From: Bacteroides congonensis
GTDB taxonomy: Bacteria > Bacteroidota > Bacteroidia > Bacteroidales > Bacteroidaceae
Length of the DNA stretch: 64,000 nucleotides
Direction: 5' to 3'
NCBI RefSeq assembly: GCF_900130125.1
Contig: NZ_FQXY01000010.1
Coordinates: forward strand, 1,488,001-1,552,000
In this document: positions 26,722 to 35,056 of the stretch, in pieces
How positions within the stretch are numbered: position 1 is the first letter of the stretch
Layout: each line of letters begins with the position of its first letter
Notes under the pieces: model-generated
The model's input: only the letters and a program-made list of their open reading frames with translations
The model's database searches: none
What the model was told of the DNA's origin: nothing
Position numbers and translations under genes: made by a program

Positions 26722-28371
26722 ATGCAATTATTCGACCGTACTTTGGGACAGTGGCTCGAACACTGGGCTGAAGAGACTCCTGATAAAGAATATATCGTAT
26801 ATTCCGACCGCAATCTCCGTTTTACCTGGAGCCAGTTCAACCGCCGCGTGGATGACATGGCAAAAGGACTTATCGCCATTGGGGTGGAACGGGGTACGCA
26901 CGTCGGCATTTGGGCAGCGAATGTACCCGACTGGCTGACATTACTATATGCCTGTGCAAAGATTGGTGCGGTATATGTTACTGTAAACACGAACTATAAG
27001 CAGTCCGAGCTTGAATATCTTTGTCAGAACTCGGATATGCATACCCTTTGCATCGTTAATGGTGAAAAGGACAGTGACTTTGTACAGATGACCTACACCA
27101 TGCTCCCCGAACTGAAAACCTGCGAACGCGGGCATTTGAAGAGTGAGCGTTTCCCATACATGAAGAATGTGGTGTATGTAGGCCAGGAAAAACATCGTGG
27201 GATGTATAACACGACTGAAATTCTGCTGTTGGGAGATAATATCGAAGATGATTGCTTGAGCGAACTGAAAAGTAAGGTGGACTGCCATGATGTAGTAAAT
27301 ATGCAATATACGTCAGGAACTACCGGCTTCCCGAAAGGAGTGATGCTGACACATTATAATATTGCCAACAACGGTTTCCTGACCGGTGAACATATGAAAT
27401 TCACGGCAGACGACAAACTTTGCTGTTGCGTGCCGTTATTCCATTGCTTCGGAGTCGTACTGGCTACTATGAACTGTCTGACTCATGGTTGCACGCAGGT
27501 AATGGTAGAACGCTTCGACCCGTTGGTCGTATTGGCTTCTATCCATAAGGAGCGTTGTACGGCTCTTTACGGAGTGCCGACCATGTTTATTGCCGAGTTG
27601 CATCATCCGATGTTCGACCTTTTTGATATGTCTTGTCTTCGTACAGGTATTATGGCAGGCTCATTGTGCCCTGTCGAGCTGATGAAGCAGGTGGAAGAGA
27701 AAATGTATATGAAGGTGACCAGCGTCTACGGACTGACAGAAACCGCTCCAGGTATGACCGCCACCCGCATTGACGACCCGTTTGACGTACGTTGCAATAC
27801 AGTAGGCCGTGATTTCGAATTTACAGAAGTGAAAGTGCTTGACCCGGAGACGGGTGAAGAATGCCCGGTAGGTGTGCAAGGCGAAATGTGTAACCGCGGC
27901 TATAACACCATGAAAGGATATTATAAGAATCCCGAAGCCACAGCCGAGGTTCTCGATGCCAACAACTTCCTTCATTCCGGCGATTTGGGTATAAAGGACG
28001 AAGATGGAAATTACCGGATCACCGGACGTATCAAAGATATGATTATTCGTGGCGGCGAGAATATCTATCCGCGTGAAATCGAAGAATTCCTTTATAAACT
28101 TGACGGAGTGAAAGATGTTCAGGTGGCGGGTGTCCCTTCAAAGAAATACGGTGAGGCTGTCGGTGCATTTATCATCCTGCATGAAGGAGTGACGATGCAG
28201 GCGGAAGATGTGCGCGACTTCTGTAGAAATAAGATTTCCCGTTATAAAATCCCCAAATATGTATTCTTTGTAAATGAATTCCCGATGACAGGCAGTGGAA
28301 AGATTCAGAAATTCAGATTAAAAGACTTGGGACTGCAACTTTGCAAGGAGCAGGGAATAGAGATTATCTAA
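26722..28371 (+). CDS. AMP-binding acyl-CoA synthetase
   Basis: This 549-residue ANL-superfamily enzyme activates a carboxylic acid with ATP to an acyl-AMP and then an acyl-CoA. Motif A5/P-loop YTSGTTGFPKGVMLTH is near residues 196-211; further motifs are VYGLTETAPG, LHSGDLGIKDEDGNYRITGR, and the C-terminal catalytic Lys region PMTGSGKIQKF. Length and motifs match medium/long-chain fatty acid-CoA ligases; specificity cannot be read. It is co-transcribed with the cupin regulator. Confidence 0.93.
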   Translation: MQLFDRTLGQWLEHWAEETPDKEYIVYSDRNLRFTWSQFNRRVDDMAKGLIAIGVERGTHVGIWAANVPDWLTLLYACAKIGAVYVTVNTNYKQSELEYLCQNSDMHTLCIVNGEKDSDFVQMTYTMLPELKTCERGHLKSERFPYMKNVVYVGQEKHRGMYNTTEILLLGDNIEDDCLSELKSKVDCHDVVNMQYTSGTTGFPKGVMLTHYNIANNGFLTGEHMKFTADDKLCCCVPLFHCFGVVLATMNCLTHGCTQVMVERFDPLVVLASIHKERCTALYGVPTMFIAELHHPMFDLFDMSCLRTGIMAGSLCPVELMKQVEEKMYMKVTSVYGLTETAPGMTATRIDDPFDVRCNTVGRDFEFTEVKVLDPETGEECPVGVQGEMCNRGYNTMKGYYKNPEATAEVLDANNFLHSGDLGIKDEDGNYRITGRIKDMIIRGGENIYPREIEEFLYKLDGVKDVQVAGVPSKKYGEAVGAFIILHEGVTMQAEDVRDFCRNKISRYKIPKYVFFVNEFPMTGSGKIQKFRLKDLGLQLCKEQGIEII

Positions 28372-28427
28372 GAATGTCCGGTTGATTCAAGAGACACACA
28401 AAGTTTTATTCGATTATAAAAACAGAG

Positions 28428-28471
28428 AACGGTGAACAAACTGTATGATTACTAGCAGTGGGTTCACCGTT
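28428..28471. terminator. Inverted repeat between convergent acyl-CoA ligase and GMP-transferase genes
   Basis: AACGGTGAAC (28428-28437) and GTTCACCGTT (28462-28471) are perfect 10-bp arms with a 24-base loop that itself can pair weakly. Confidence 0.65.
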
Positions 28472-28533
28472 TACTATTGGTATATGATTATCTTATCCGG
28501 CTTGTTTTTTGTTCCGGCCTTCGAGTGAATCTA

Positions 28534-29616
28534 CTAAATAAAATCATCGCCCAGTTGCATTTGGGCATCATTCACATATTTGCGGATGGCATGTTCTTCG
28601 TCTTTGCGGCAAATCAGCAGGACGTTGTCCGATTCCGCTATCAGATATCCTTCCAATCCGTCAATTACGGCCAGTTTTCCTTTCGGAAGCACCACCATAT
28701 TATCCTTACTGTTATAGATTTGTGAATGGCATTTCAGCGTAACGTTACCTTCCATGTCTCTTTCCGATAAATCATAAAGCGACCCCCAAGTTCCAAGGTC
28801 AGACCAACCGAAATCCCCCAGGGATACATATACATTATCCGCTTTCTCCATAATACCTATATCAATGGACACGTTAGGACATGCAGGAAAATTCTCCTCA
28901 ATGAATGCCTTTTCCGCATCAGTGGCATAAATATCCTTTCCGGGTGCCAGCTTGGAAGCCAGTTCGGGCAATAACTCCTCGCTTGCCTTGATGATAGAAT
29001 TTACATTCCACATAAACAGTCCGGAATTCCAATAAAATTCCCCGCTTTCCACAAAAACTTTGGCTAATTCCAGTTCTGGTTTTTCAGTGAATGTTTTTAC
29101 TTTGTAGAAGTTATCTCCGGCAGGTTCGTCGATTTGTATATATCCGTATCCGGTTTCGGGGCGATTGGGTTTGATTCCTAATGTCAGCAGTTTCTCCGAG
29201 CGTGAAACAAAATCCAGTCCTTTTTCAATAGCGGCAAGAAATTCATCTTCTTTTAAAATCAGGTGATCCGAGGGAGCGACTACGATATTGGCGTTTGGAT
29301 TCAGTGCCCTGATATGATAGGAAGCCCACGCTATGCATGGAGCGGTATTTCTTCTTGCGGGTTCCAGTAAAATCTGATCTTCGCTCACTTCCGGCAACTG
29401 TTCCTTCACTAAGTCCGCATACATTGCATTGGTAACGATAAGAATATTTTCTGTTGGAACAACCTTTTGGAAGCGGTCAAAAGTCTGCTGTAAGAGTGAG
29501 CGACCGGTTCCGAAGAAATCTAAAAATTGTTTGGGCAATGTTTTGCGGCTGAACGGCCAAAAGCGGCTGCCAATGCCGCCACCCATAATCACGCAATAAT
29601 TATCCTTGTTTGTCAT
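28534..29616 (-). CDS. manC: Mannose-1-phosphate guanylyltransferase
   Basis: This 360-residue nucleotidyltransferase makes GDP-mannose from mannose-1-phosphate and GTP, feeding capsule, LPS and GDP-fucose synthesis. The N-terminal pyrophosphorylase signature is CVIMGGGIGSRFWPFSRKTL with PKQF (residues about 8-32). Also present are VAPSDHLI, GYGYIQID, FTEKPELELA and a DLGTWGSLYDL segment. It lacks the C-terminal phosphomannose-isomerase cupin of bifunctional ManC, so it is the short monofunctional form. It stands alone on the minus strand. Confidence 0.95.
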   Translation of the reverse strand: MTNKDNYCVIMGGGIGSRFWPFSRKTLPKQFLDFFGTGRSLLQQTFDRFQKVVPTENILIVTNAMYADLVKEQLPEVSEDQILLEPARRNTAPCIAWASYHIRALNPNANIVVAPSDHLILKEDEFLAAIEKGLDFVSRSEKLLTLGIKPNRPETGYGYIQIDEPAGDNFYKVKTFTEKPELELAKVFVESGEFYWNSGLFMWNVNSIIKASEELLPELASKLAPGKDIYATDAEKAFIEENFPACPNVSIDIGIMEKADNVYVSLGDFGWSDLGTWGSLYDLSERDMEGNVTLKCHSQIYNSKDNMVVLPKGKLAVIDGLEGYLIAESDNVLLICRKDEEHAIRKYVNDAQMQLGDDFI

Positions 29617-29724
29617 GACAGTGACTCTATTTTAAAGTTTCTGCTAATGTACGGTTTATTCTCTGAATAGAGAAGCGTTTAAGACATGTTTTATTATTTT
29701 TTTCTCCTTTTTTTTGCCAAACTA

Positions 29725-29754
29725 TTGTAGATTCAAAATAATGTCGTATCTTTG
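29725..29754 (+). promoter_or_regulatory. Promoter of tRNA-Leu
   Basis: TTG (29725-29727), a 19-base spacer and TATCTTTG (29747-29754), 26 bases before the mature tRNA 5' end. Confidence 0.85.
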
Positions 29755-29780
29755 CACCGCAATTGAGAAATCAAGTATGC

Positions 29781-29864
29781 GCCCAGATGGCGGAATCGGT
29801 AGACGCGCTGGTCTCAAACACCAGTGGATTCACTTCCATCCCGGTTCGACCCCGGGTCTGGGTA
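29781..29864 (+). tRNA. tRNA-Leu (anticodon CAA), integration site of the island
   Basis: This is an 84-base class II tRNA: acceptor GCCCAGA/TCTGGGT with discriminator A, D-arm, anticodon loop CTCAAAC (anticodon CAA), a long variable arm and a T-arm with GGTTCGACCCC. CCA is not encoded. Its last 13 bases (29852-29864) are part of the 14-bp sequence repeated at 55118, so the 3' end of the functional gene is restored by the inserted element. Confidence 0.97.
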
Positions 29865-29865
29865 C
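29852..29865 (+). repeat. attL core of the island
   Basis: The 14-bp sequence CCGGGTCTGGGTAC spans the T-arm and acceptor 3' strand of tRNA-Leu and is identical to 55118-55131. Confidence 0.92.
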
Positions 29866-29870
29866 GAATA

Positions 29871-29900
29871 AACCCTGATAATCACTTGATTATTAGGGTT
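29871..29900 (+). terminator. Terminator supplied by the island to tRNA-Leu
   Basis: AACCCTGATAATCA (29871-29884) and TGATTATTAGGGTT (29887-29900) pair with one mismatch and are followed by TTCTGCTTTT. Being inside attL, it replaces the original terminator now found after attR. Confidence 0.85.
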
Positions 29901-29917
29901 TTCTGCTTTTATAGGGC

Positions 29918-29941
29918 GTACTAAACGTGTACTGAATGACG
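29918..29941 (+). repeat. Left subterminal 24-bp repeat (candidate integrase arm site)
   Basis: A 24-bp sequence beginning GTACTAAACGTGTACTG and ending GAATGACG recurs with two mismatches at 54988-55011 near the other end. Each contains two GTAC cores 12 bases apart. Paired repeats of this kind near both ends are typical arm-type sites of tyrosine integrases. Confidence 0.65.
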
Positions 29942-30101
29942 AATACAAAGAAAAGGTGTACTTTAATAGTTTTCTTCCCCATATCTTTATAATTTCTTAA
30001 CGCTTATCCTATCTTTATCTACCTTATTATTGCCGATGTTTTCGGGAAAAGTGAGATTCTTACCTTATATTTGTAGTAAGAACGTTTAAAGGCGCACGAT
30101 T

Positions 30102-31010
30102 ATGGAAAATCATATGGAAAACAATTTCAGAGAAATACAGAAGATATTAGATAGTTGTATAGCTCATGACTATAAAACTAAAGTAGATGCACTATTTTTA
30201 AAACGTGAATATTTGACGCAAGCTCAGCTAAAGGATTATTTGCGGCAAGAAATTTTCCGTGTGACTGAAAATATTGTAGCCATCCAACAAAAATACCGTG
30301 TCGTGCGTAACATTGTATTGGATATGGATATTCCCGATTTTTTGTGGGAAAGCGGTTATTTTGAGGACTTGAATTCTGATGAAAGAAAAAAGTATATCGG
30401 TTTCCGCTGCTCTGATTTTGATATGGACGCATATTTGCATGAACCGTCCTGTTATGATGGGCGGCTTCCCTATTTGTCTATTATCGTTAATCTTGTCGTG
30501 CTTTCCAAGTATTTGCGCTATCTGCAAGAACAGGAAAGCAATTACCATACAGATGCGGTTGCCATCCAAGAGCAAGTCTTGCCAAAAGAGAAAGAGGAAA
30601 GTGCAGATACTAATCCAACCAAGATTGTGGGCAAAAGCAATCCTTTCAAGTCCACGTTGAAAGCCAATGAAATCAAACTTCTGACCGACTGTGTGAATGA
30701 AGCGAATATGTTTACTACTACCGTCAGTGCCAAAATACTTACCGATTTTTTCAACTGCAAACTGAATGGGGTATTGAAAGTTAATAATACTCGTCTGTTA
30801 GCCTATCTTATGATGCAACTTAGCTGTTATAATTACATCGTTTATGAATGGCAGTCTGTCATAGCAAACAATAAGCTGATATTGAAGAAGATAAAAGGAG
30901 AACCGCTTACACGTACTGACCTGTCGAGTGCGACAGACCAAGCAAAAAACATCTATCCGAAAGGATATGAAATCATAGACAAATACATCAAACAACTGAA
31001 AAAAGGTTGA
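30102..31010 (+). CDS. Uncharacterized protein at the left end of the island
   Basis: I do not recognise a family for this 302-residue protein. It has no signal peptide and no TM. It is rich in charged and aromatic residues, with a predicted mostly helical N-terminal half (ENHMENNFREIQKILDSCIA, LTQAQLKDYLRQEIFRVTEN) and a linker near 155-185 (KEKEESADTNPTKIVGKSNP). A C-terminal part (ANEIKLLTDCVNEANMFTTT to KGYEIIDKYIKQLKKG) looks like a small winged-helix or helical domain. A TATATTTG -7 box (30066-30073) lies 29 bases upstream. It is the first gene inside attL and is followed by a separate promoter for the HTH/ATPase operon. Position suggests control or maintenance of the island; that is inference. 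Confidence 0.75.
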   Translation: MENHMENNFREIQKILDSCIAHDYKTKVDALFLKREYLTQAQLKDYLRQEIFRVTENIVAIQQKYRVVRNIVLDMDIPDFLWESGYFEDLNSDERKKYIGFRCSDFDMDAYLHEPSCYDGRLPYLSIIVNLVVLSKYLRYLQEQESNYHTDAVAIQEQVLPKEKEESADTNPTKIVGKSNPFKSTLKANEIKLLTDCVNEANMFTTTVSAKILTDFFNCKLNGVLKVNNTRLLAYLMMQLSCYNYIVYEWQSVIANNKLILKKIKGEPLTRTDLSSATDQAKNIYPKGYEIIDKYIKQLKKG

Positions 31011-31062
31011 GCATAGATTGAACGCTCAAACAAAGGTCAATTAGACTTCATTTTCAACCTCT

Positions 31063-31070
31063 TAACTTTG
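31063..31070 (+). promoter_or_regulatory. Probable -7 element of the replication operon
   Basis: TAACTTTG matches TAnnTTTG, 65 bases before the HTH gene at 31135. No clear -33 box is present. Confidence 0.5.
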
Positions 31071-31134
31071 CCCCCGTTAACAAAAAAACGAGGGTGCGCA
31101 CCTTCATATTGTTTCACCTAAATTCCTAAACAAT

Positions 31135-31422
31135 ATGGAAAGAGATTTAGAGTTAAGAGTTTCCGAACTCGAAAAGATGTTGTTCCTTTCAAAGAGTGTG
31201 CTTAGCTTCGATGAAGCGAGCAAGTTCTTGAACCTTTCTAAAAGTTACCTGTACAAGTTGACTTCGGGTAACTTGATACCCCATTACAAGCCGCAGGGCA
31301 AAATGCTTTATTTTGAGAAAGCGGAGTTGGAAGCATGGTTACGTCAGAACCCGGTCAAGACGCAGGCGCAGATAGAGCAGGAAGCGCAGAAGTATATCCT
31401 TAACCGTCCTCTAAAGAAATAA
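31135..31422 (+). CDS. Helix-turn-helix (excisionase-like) DNA-binding protein
   Basis: This 95-residue protein has a MerR/excisionase-type HTH_17 in its middle: VLSFDEASKFLNLSKSYLYK, LTSGNLIPHYKPQGKMLYFE, then KAELEAWLRQN. An N-terminal coiled stretch precedes it. Proteins of this kind sit upstream of the RepA-like ATPase in Bacteroides mobilizable elements and act as excision or replication control factors. It is five bases before the ATPase gene, so clearly co-transcribed. Confidence 0.88.
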   Translation: MERDLELRVSELEKMLFLSKSVLSFDEASKFLNLSKSYLYKLTSGNLIPHYKPQGKMLYFEKAELEAWLRQNPVKTQAQIEQEAQKYILNRPLKK

Positions 31423-31427
31423 CGGCT

Positions 31428-32501
31428 ATGGAAAATAGAAAAGCGACAGAAGCCGGGCAGGGTGTTACCATACAGAAAGAGGATTTCGCAGCCCTTTGGA
31501 AAACCATTCATTTAAAGGTAACGGACACTTACGAAGTGCCGCCCGAAATACTCTGGGTGAACGGCTCTACCATTGGCACGCTGGGTAATTTCAGCGCATC
31601 CACGGGTAAAGCCAAGAGCAAAAAGACATTCAACATCTCCGCTATCGTTGCGGCAGCGTTGAAGAATGACGAGGTACTGAAGTATTCGGCATACCTGCCA
31701 CCGAACAAGCGGAAAATCCTCTATGTAGATACCGAGCAGAGCAAATACCATTGCCATAAGGTCATGGAGCGTATTTTACGGCTTGCCGGACTACCTACCG
31801 ACAAGGACAGGGACGATTTTGTTTTCATCGTGCTAAGAGAGCAGACCCCCGACAAGCGGAAACAGATTATCGGCTATATGCTTGAAAATATGCCCGATGT
31901 GGGGTTGCTCATCATTGACGGAATCCGTGACTTGATGTACGACATCAACAGTCCCAGCGAATCAACCGACCTAATCAACCTTTTGATGCGCTGGTCAAGC
32001 GGATATAACCTGCATATCCATACTGTTCTACATTTGAATAAGGGGGATGACAACACAAGGGGGCATATCGGCACGGAACTGAACAACAAGGCTGAAACCG
32101 TCCTGCAAATCACGAAAAGCCGGCAGGACGGCAACATAAGCGAGGTAAAGGCAATGCACATACGTGACCGGGAGTTTGACCCGTTCGCATTCCGTATCAA
32201 TGACAACGCTTTACCCGAAATCGTGGATGATTATGTATTCCAACAACCTAAGCAGGACAGGAATTTTCCGCTTACGGAACTGACTGAACAGCAACACCGG
32301 GAAGCGTTGGAGAACGGTTTCGGCAAGCAGGTGGTACAAGGCTATTCCAATGTCATAGCGGCATTGAAGCAGGGTTATGCGAGTATCGGCTACGAGCGTG
32401 GACGCAATGTCCTTGTGTCACTTAACAAGTTTCTTGTGAACAAGCGCATGATTGTGAAAGAGGGCAAGGGCTACCGCTATAATCCCGATTTCCATTATTA
32501 A
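31428..32501 (+). CDS. RepA-like AAA/RecA-fold ATPase
   Basis: This 357-residue ATPase resembles the RSF1010 RepA-type hexameric helicases of mobilizable elements. A Walker-A-like loop STGKAKSKKTFNISAI (about residues 44-59) departs from the classical GxGKS/T pattern. Also visible are KILYVDTEQSKYH (strand plus acidic residue), Walker B VGLLIIDGIRDL, and HLNKGDDNTRGHIGTELNNK (sensor/DNA-binding loops). A C-terminal winged-helix-like domain follows (about 290-357). It is the second gene of the replication module, followed by a repeat-rich gap and the primase. Confidence 0.82.
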   Translation: MENRKATEAGQGVTIQKEDFAALWKTIHLKVTDTYEVPPEILWVNGSTIGTLGNFSASTGKAKSKKTFNISAIVAAALKNDEVLKYSAYLPPNKRKILYVDTEQSKYHCHKVMERILRLAGLPTDKDRDDFVFIVLREQTPDKRKQIIGYMLENMPDVGLLIIDGIRDLMYDINSPSESTDLINLLMRWSSGYNLHIHTVLHLNKGDDNTRGHIGTELNNKAETVLQITKSRQDGNISEVKAMHIRDREFDPFAFRINDNALPEIVDDYVFQQPKQDRNFPLTELTEQQHREALENGFGKQVVQGYSNVIAALKQGYASIGYERGRNVLVSLNKFLVNKRMIVKEGKGYRYNPDFHY

Positions 32502-32613
32502 AAGTCCGTTTGGTTTAGTCCGGGTGTATATATAAGAGGAACGGACTTACTATTTCCCTGTATCGGAACAAGCAGGTTTAGTATGGTACGGGTATATATA
32601 TAACGGACTAAAC
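32502..32613. repeat. Repeat-rich intergenic region between RepA and primase genes (candidate origin/operator)
   Basis: AAGTCCGTT (32502-32510) pairs with AACGGACTT (32540-32548), and GTTTAGTCCG (32513-32522) pairs with CGGACTAAAC (32604-32613). The motif GGGT-R-TATATATAA occurs directly repeated at 32522-32534 and 32590-32602. The AT-rich boxes inside repeated GTCCG/CGGAC elements look like a replication origin or a regulatory site. Confidence 0.5.
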
Positions 32614-32664
32614 AGGACTGGCGCACTTTTCAACTATTTTTTAATCCCCCAAAAAGAAAATGTT

Positions 32665-33630
32665 ATGAATATCGAAGATGTGAAACAAATACCCATCGCA
32701 GACTATCTGCACAGTTTAGGCTACTCTCCTGTCAAGCAGCAGGGCAACGGCTTATGGTACAAATCACCGTTAAGGGAGGAACACGAACCGTCTTTCAAGG
32801 TGAACACTGACCGCAACCTTTGGTATGACTTTGGCGCAGGTAAGGGCGGCAACATCATTGCACTGGCAAAGGAACTTTATTGCTCCGGCAGCGTGCCATA
32901 CCTTTTAAACCAGATAGCAGAACAGACACCGCACATCCGTCCGGTCAGTTTTTCTTTTCCCCAGCGTAGGACAGAACCGAGTTTCCAACATTTGGAAGTC
33001 CGTGACTTGACCCATCTGGCATTGCTCCGTTACTTGCAGGGACGAGGTATCAATGTCGAACTGGCAAAAAGAGAATGCAAGGAACTCCATTTTATCAATA
33101 ACGGCAGACCATTCTTTGCTATCGGTTTCCCGAACATGGCAGGAGGTTACGAGGTTCGCAATTCCTTTTTTAAGGGTTGCATCGCCCCGAAAGACATCAC
33201 CCATATACGGCAGCAGGGAGAGCCGAGAGAGAAATGTTTGGTATTCGAGGGTTTTATGGACTATCTTTCTTTCCTCACGTTCCGGATGAAGAACTGTCCG
33301 ACCATGCCCGACCTTGACAGACAGGATTATGTCATACTCAACTCTACTGTCAACGTGCCGAAAGCCATTGACGTGCTGTACCCGTATGAACGCATCCACT
33401 GTATGCTTGACAATGACGAGACGGGGTATAAGGCGACACAGGCTATTGCATTGGAATACTCCTTCCATGTGCGTGACTTCTCGGGCAATTATAGGGGCTA
33501 TTCGGACTTGAACGATTACCTGTGCGGCAAGAAGCAGGAACAGAAGAACAGCACCAGCCAAGTGCAGGAGATAAAGCAGGAAACCGGACAACGTGCCGCC
33601 CCAAGACAGAAAAGGGGCAGGGGGATTTAG
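32665..33630 (+). CDS. Toprim-domain primase-like protein
   Basis: This 321-residue protein combines an N-terminal CHC2-like fold (IPIADYLHSLGYSPVKQQGN, LWYKSPLREEHEPSFKVNTD, NLWYDFGAGKGGNIIALAKE) with a toprim domain (CLVFEGFMDYLSFLTF with the conserved Glu; LDNDETGYKATQAI with the DxD-type acidic pair). The zinc-coordinating cysteines of true DnaG are missing, as is usual for primases of Bacteroides mobilizable elements. It probably primes replication of the transferred or circular form. The 146-base gap that follows holds the oriT-like palindrome. Confidence 0.88.
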   Translation: MNIEDVKQIPIADYLHSLGYSPVKQQGNGLWYKSPLREEHEPSFKVNTDRNLWYDFGAGKGGNIIALAKELYCSGSVPYLLNQIAEQTPHIRPVSFSFPQRRTEPSFQHLEVRDLTHLALLRYLQGRGINVELAKRECKELHFINNGRPFFAIGFPNMAGGYEVRNSFFKGCIAPKDITHIRQQGEPREKCLVFEGFMDYLSFLTFRMKNCPTMPDLDRQDYVILNSTVNVPKAIDVLYPYERIHCMLDNDETGYKATQAIALEYSFHVRDFSGNYRGYSDLNDYLCGKKQEQKNSTSQVQEIKQETGQRAAPRQKRGRGI

Positions 33631-33669
33631 TCCGGCAGGATTACCAACGGCAGGCGGTTTAATTTGGAG

Positions 33670-33707
33670 AGCAAGGTTATGTTTCGGTAAACCGAAACTA
33701 CCTTGCT
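33670..33707. other. Nested palindrome, candidate origin of transfer (oriT)
   Basis: AGCAAGGT (33670-33677) pairs with ACCTTGCT (33700-33707), enclosing GTTTCGGT (33681-33688) paired with ACCGAAAC (33691-33698). It lies 70 bases upstream of mobC/mobA and between primase and relaxosome genes, where Bacteroides mobilizable elements keep oriT. The nick site cannot be identified by eye. Confidence 0.6.
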
Positions 33708-33776
33708 TTGCTCATCGCAAAGAAAATTTCTCCCGTTGGTCGCAATTTTTAAGACACTATTTAAACGTAAAAACTT

Positions 33777-34160
33777 ATGACGAATATAAAGGATAAGCCG
33801 GGGGGACGTCCGGCAAAGAAACGGATAGAGAAGCAGCAACGGGTTGTCAGTACGAAACTGACCGAGTTGCAGTATTACGCCATCAGAAAGCGAGCCGGAG
33901 AAGCCGGGTTGCGTGTCAGTGAGTATGTACGGCAGGCAGTTGTTTCGGCAGAGGTCATACCCCGGCTGAACAGGAAGGATGCGGACACCATTCGCAAACT
34001 GGCAGGGGAAGCCAACAACATCAACCAGTTGGCGCACCGGGCGAATGCCGGAGGTTTCGCACTGGTGGCGGTGGAACTAGTGAAACTGAAAAACAGGATT
34101 GTCGAAATTATAAACCAGTTGTCGGATGATTGGAAAAATAAAAAAGGGAAGCGGGTTTAA
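33777..34160 (+). CDS. MobC-family relaxosome accessory protein
   Basis: This 127-residue basic DNA-binding protein has an N-terminal Lys/Arg-rich tail, a ribbon-helix-helix-like segment (VSTKLTELQYYAIRKRAGEA, GLRVSEYVRQAVVS) and the MobC signature near the C-terminus (IRKLAGEANNINQLAHRANA). It helps the relaxase recognise oriT. Its 3' end overlaps the relaxase start by 35 bases in another frame. Confidence 0.9.
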   Translation: MTNIKDKPGGRPAKKRIEKQQRVVSTKLTELQYYAIRKRAGEAGLRVSEYVRQAVVSAEVIPRLNRKDADTIRKLAGEANNINQLAHRANAGGFALVAVELVKLKNRIVEIINQLSDDWKNKKGKRV

Positions 34161-35052
34161 GGGCTGCGTGAACTATGTGCTTGGCAAGGAACAGGCGGCT
34201 TTGCTCCATGCGGAGGGGGTACTAACAGAAAGCCGGGGAGATATAATCCGCAGCTTCTGTATGCAGACCGGGATGAATCCCGACTTAAAAAAGCCAGTCG
34301 GACATATTGCGCTAAGCTATTCGGCAGTGGATGCGCCCAAATTGACAGACGGGAAGATGATACAGCTTGCGCAGGAGTATATGCGTGAAATGAAAATCAC
34401 CGATACGCAGTATATCATCGTGCGCCATCAAGACCGGGAACACCCACATGTGCATATCGTATTCAACCGTATTGACAACAACGGCAAGACCATTTCGGAC
34501 AGGAACGATATGTACCGTAACGAGCAGGTATGCAAGAAGCTGAAAGCCAAGCACGGGCTTTATTTCGCTGGTGGAAAAGAACAGGTGAAGCAGCACCGCT
34601 TGAAAGAGCCGGACAAATCGAAATACGAGATTTACAACGCTGTAAAGAATGAAATCGGGAAATCCCGAAACTGGCAGCAGTTACAGGAGCGGTTAGCGGA
34701 AAAGGGTATTACTATCCGGTTCAAGTACAAGGGACAGACAGGCGAGATACAAGGCGTTTCCTTTTCCAAAGGTGAATACACGTTCAAGGGTTCGGAGATA
34801 GACCGTAGTTTCAGTTTCTCCAAACTGGATAAATGTTTTGGGGATGTAGGGCAGATGACAGTCGGAAGCAATAAGCAGACGGTTACCGCACCTGTTCAGA
34901 AATCAGTATCAGCACCCGACAAAGCGGATAATTCTTTTATAACAGGTTTAGGCGGTCTGTTTTCCGGTTTGTCAGCCCCGGCTGATGAAATGCCCGATGA
35001 TTCCTTTTTGAGAAAGAAGAAGAAAAAAAAGAAAAAACAACTAAAGTTATAA
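34126..35052 (+). CDS. MobA/VirD2-type relaxase
   Basis: This 308-residue mobilization nuclease has the relaxase domain in residues 1-165: MIGKIKKGSGFKGCVNYVLG, GHIALSYSAVDAP, and the three-His metal motif QDREHPHVHIVFNRID (about 105-120). NDMYRNEQVCKKLKAKHGLY follows. It nicks oriT through a tyrosine and pilots the strand into a helper conjugation machine. The C-terminus ends in a run of nine lysines encoded by A-rich sequence (about 35013-35040) that could slip during replication or transcription. It overlaps mobC and is four bases from the next gene. Confidence 0.93.
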   Translation: MIGKIKKGSGFKGCVNYVLGKEQAALLHAEGVLTESRGDIIRSFCMQTGMNPDLKKPVGHIALSYSAVDAPKLTDGKMIQLAQEYMREMKITDTQYIIVRHQDREHPHVHIVFNRIDNNGKTISDRNDMYRNEQVCKKLKAKHGLYFAGGKEQVKQHRLKEPDKSKYEIYNAVKNEIGKSRNWQQLQERLAEKGITIRFKYKGQTGEIQGVSFSKGEYTFKGSEIDRSFSFSKLDKCFGDVGQMTVGSNKQTVTAPVQKSVSAPDKADNSFITGLGGLFSGLSAPADEMPDDSFLRKKKKKKKKQLKL

Positions 35053-35056
35053 GCGT

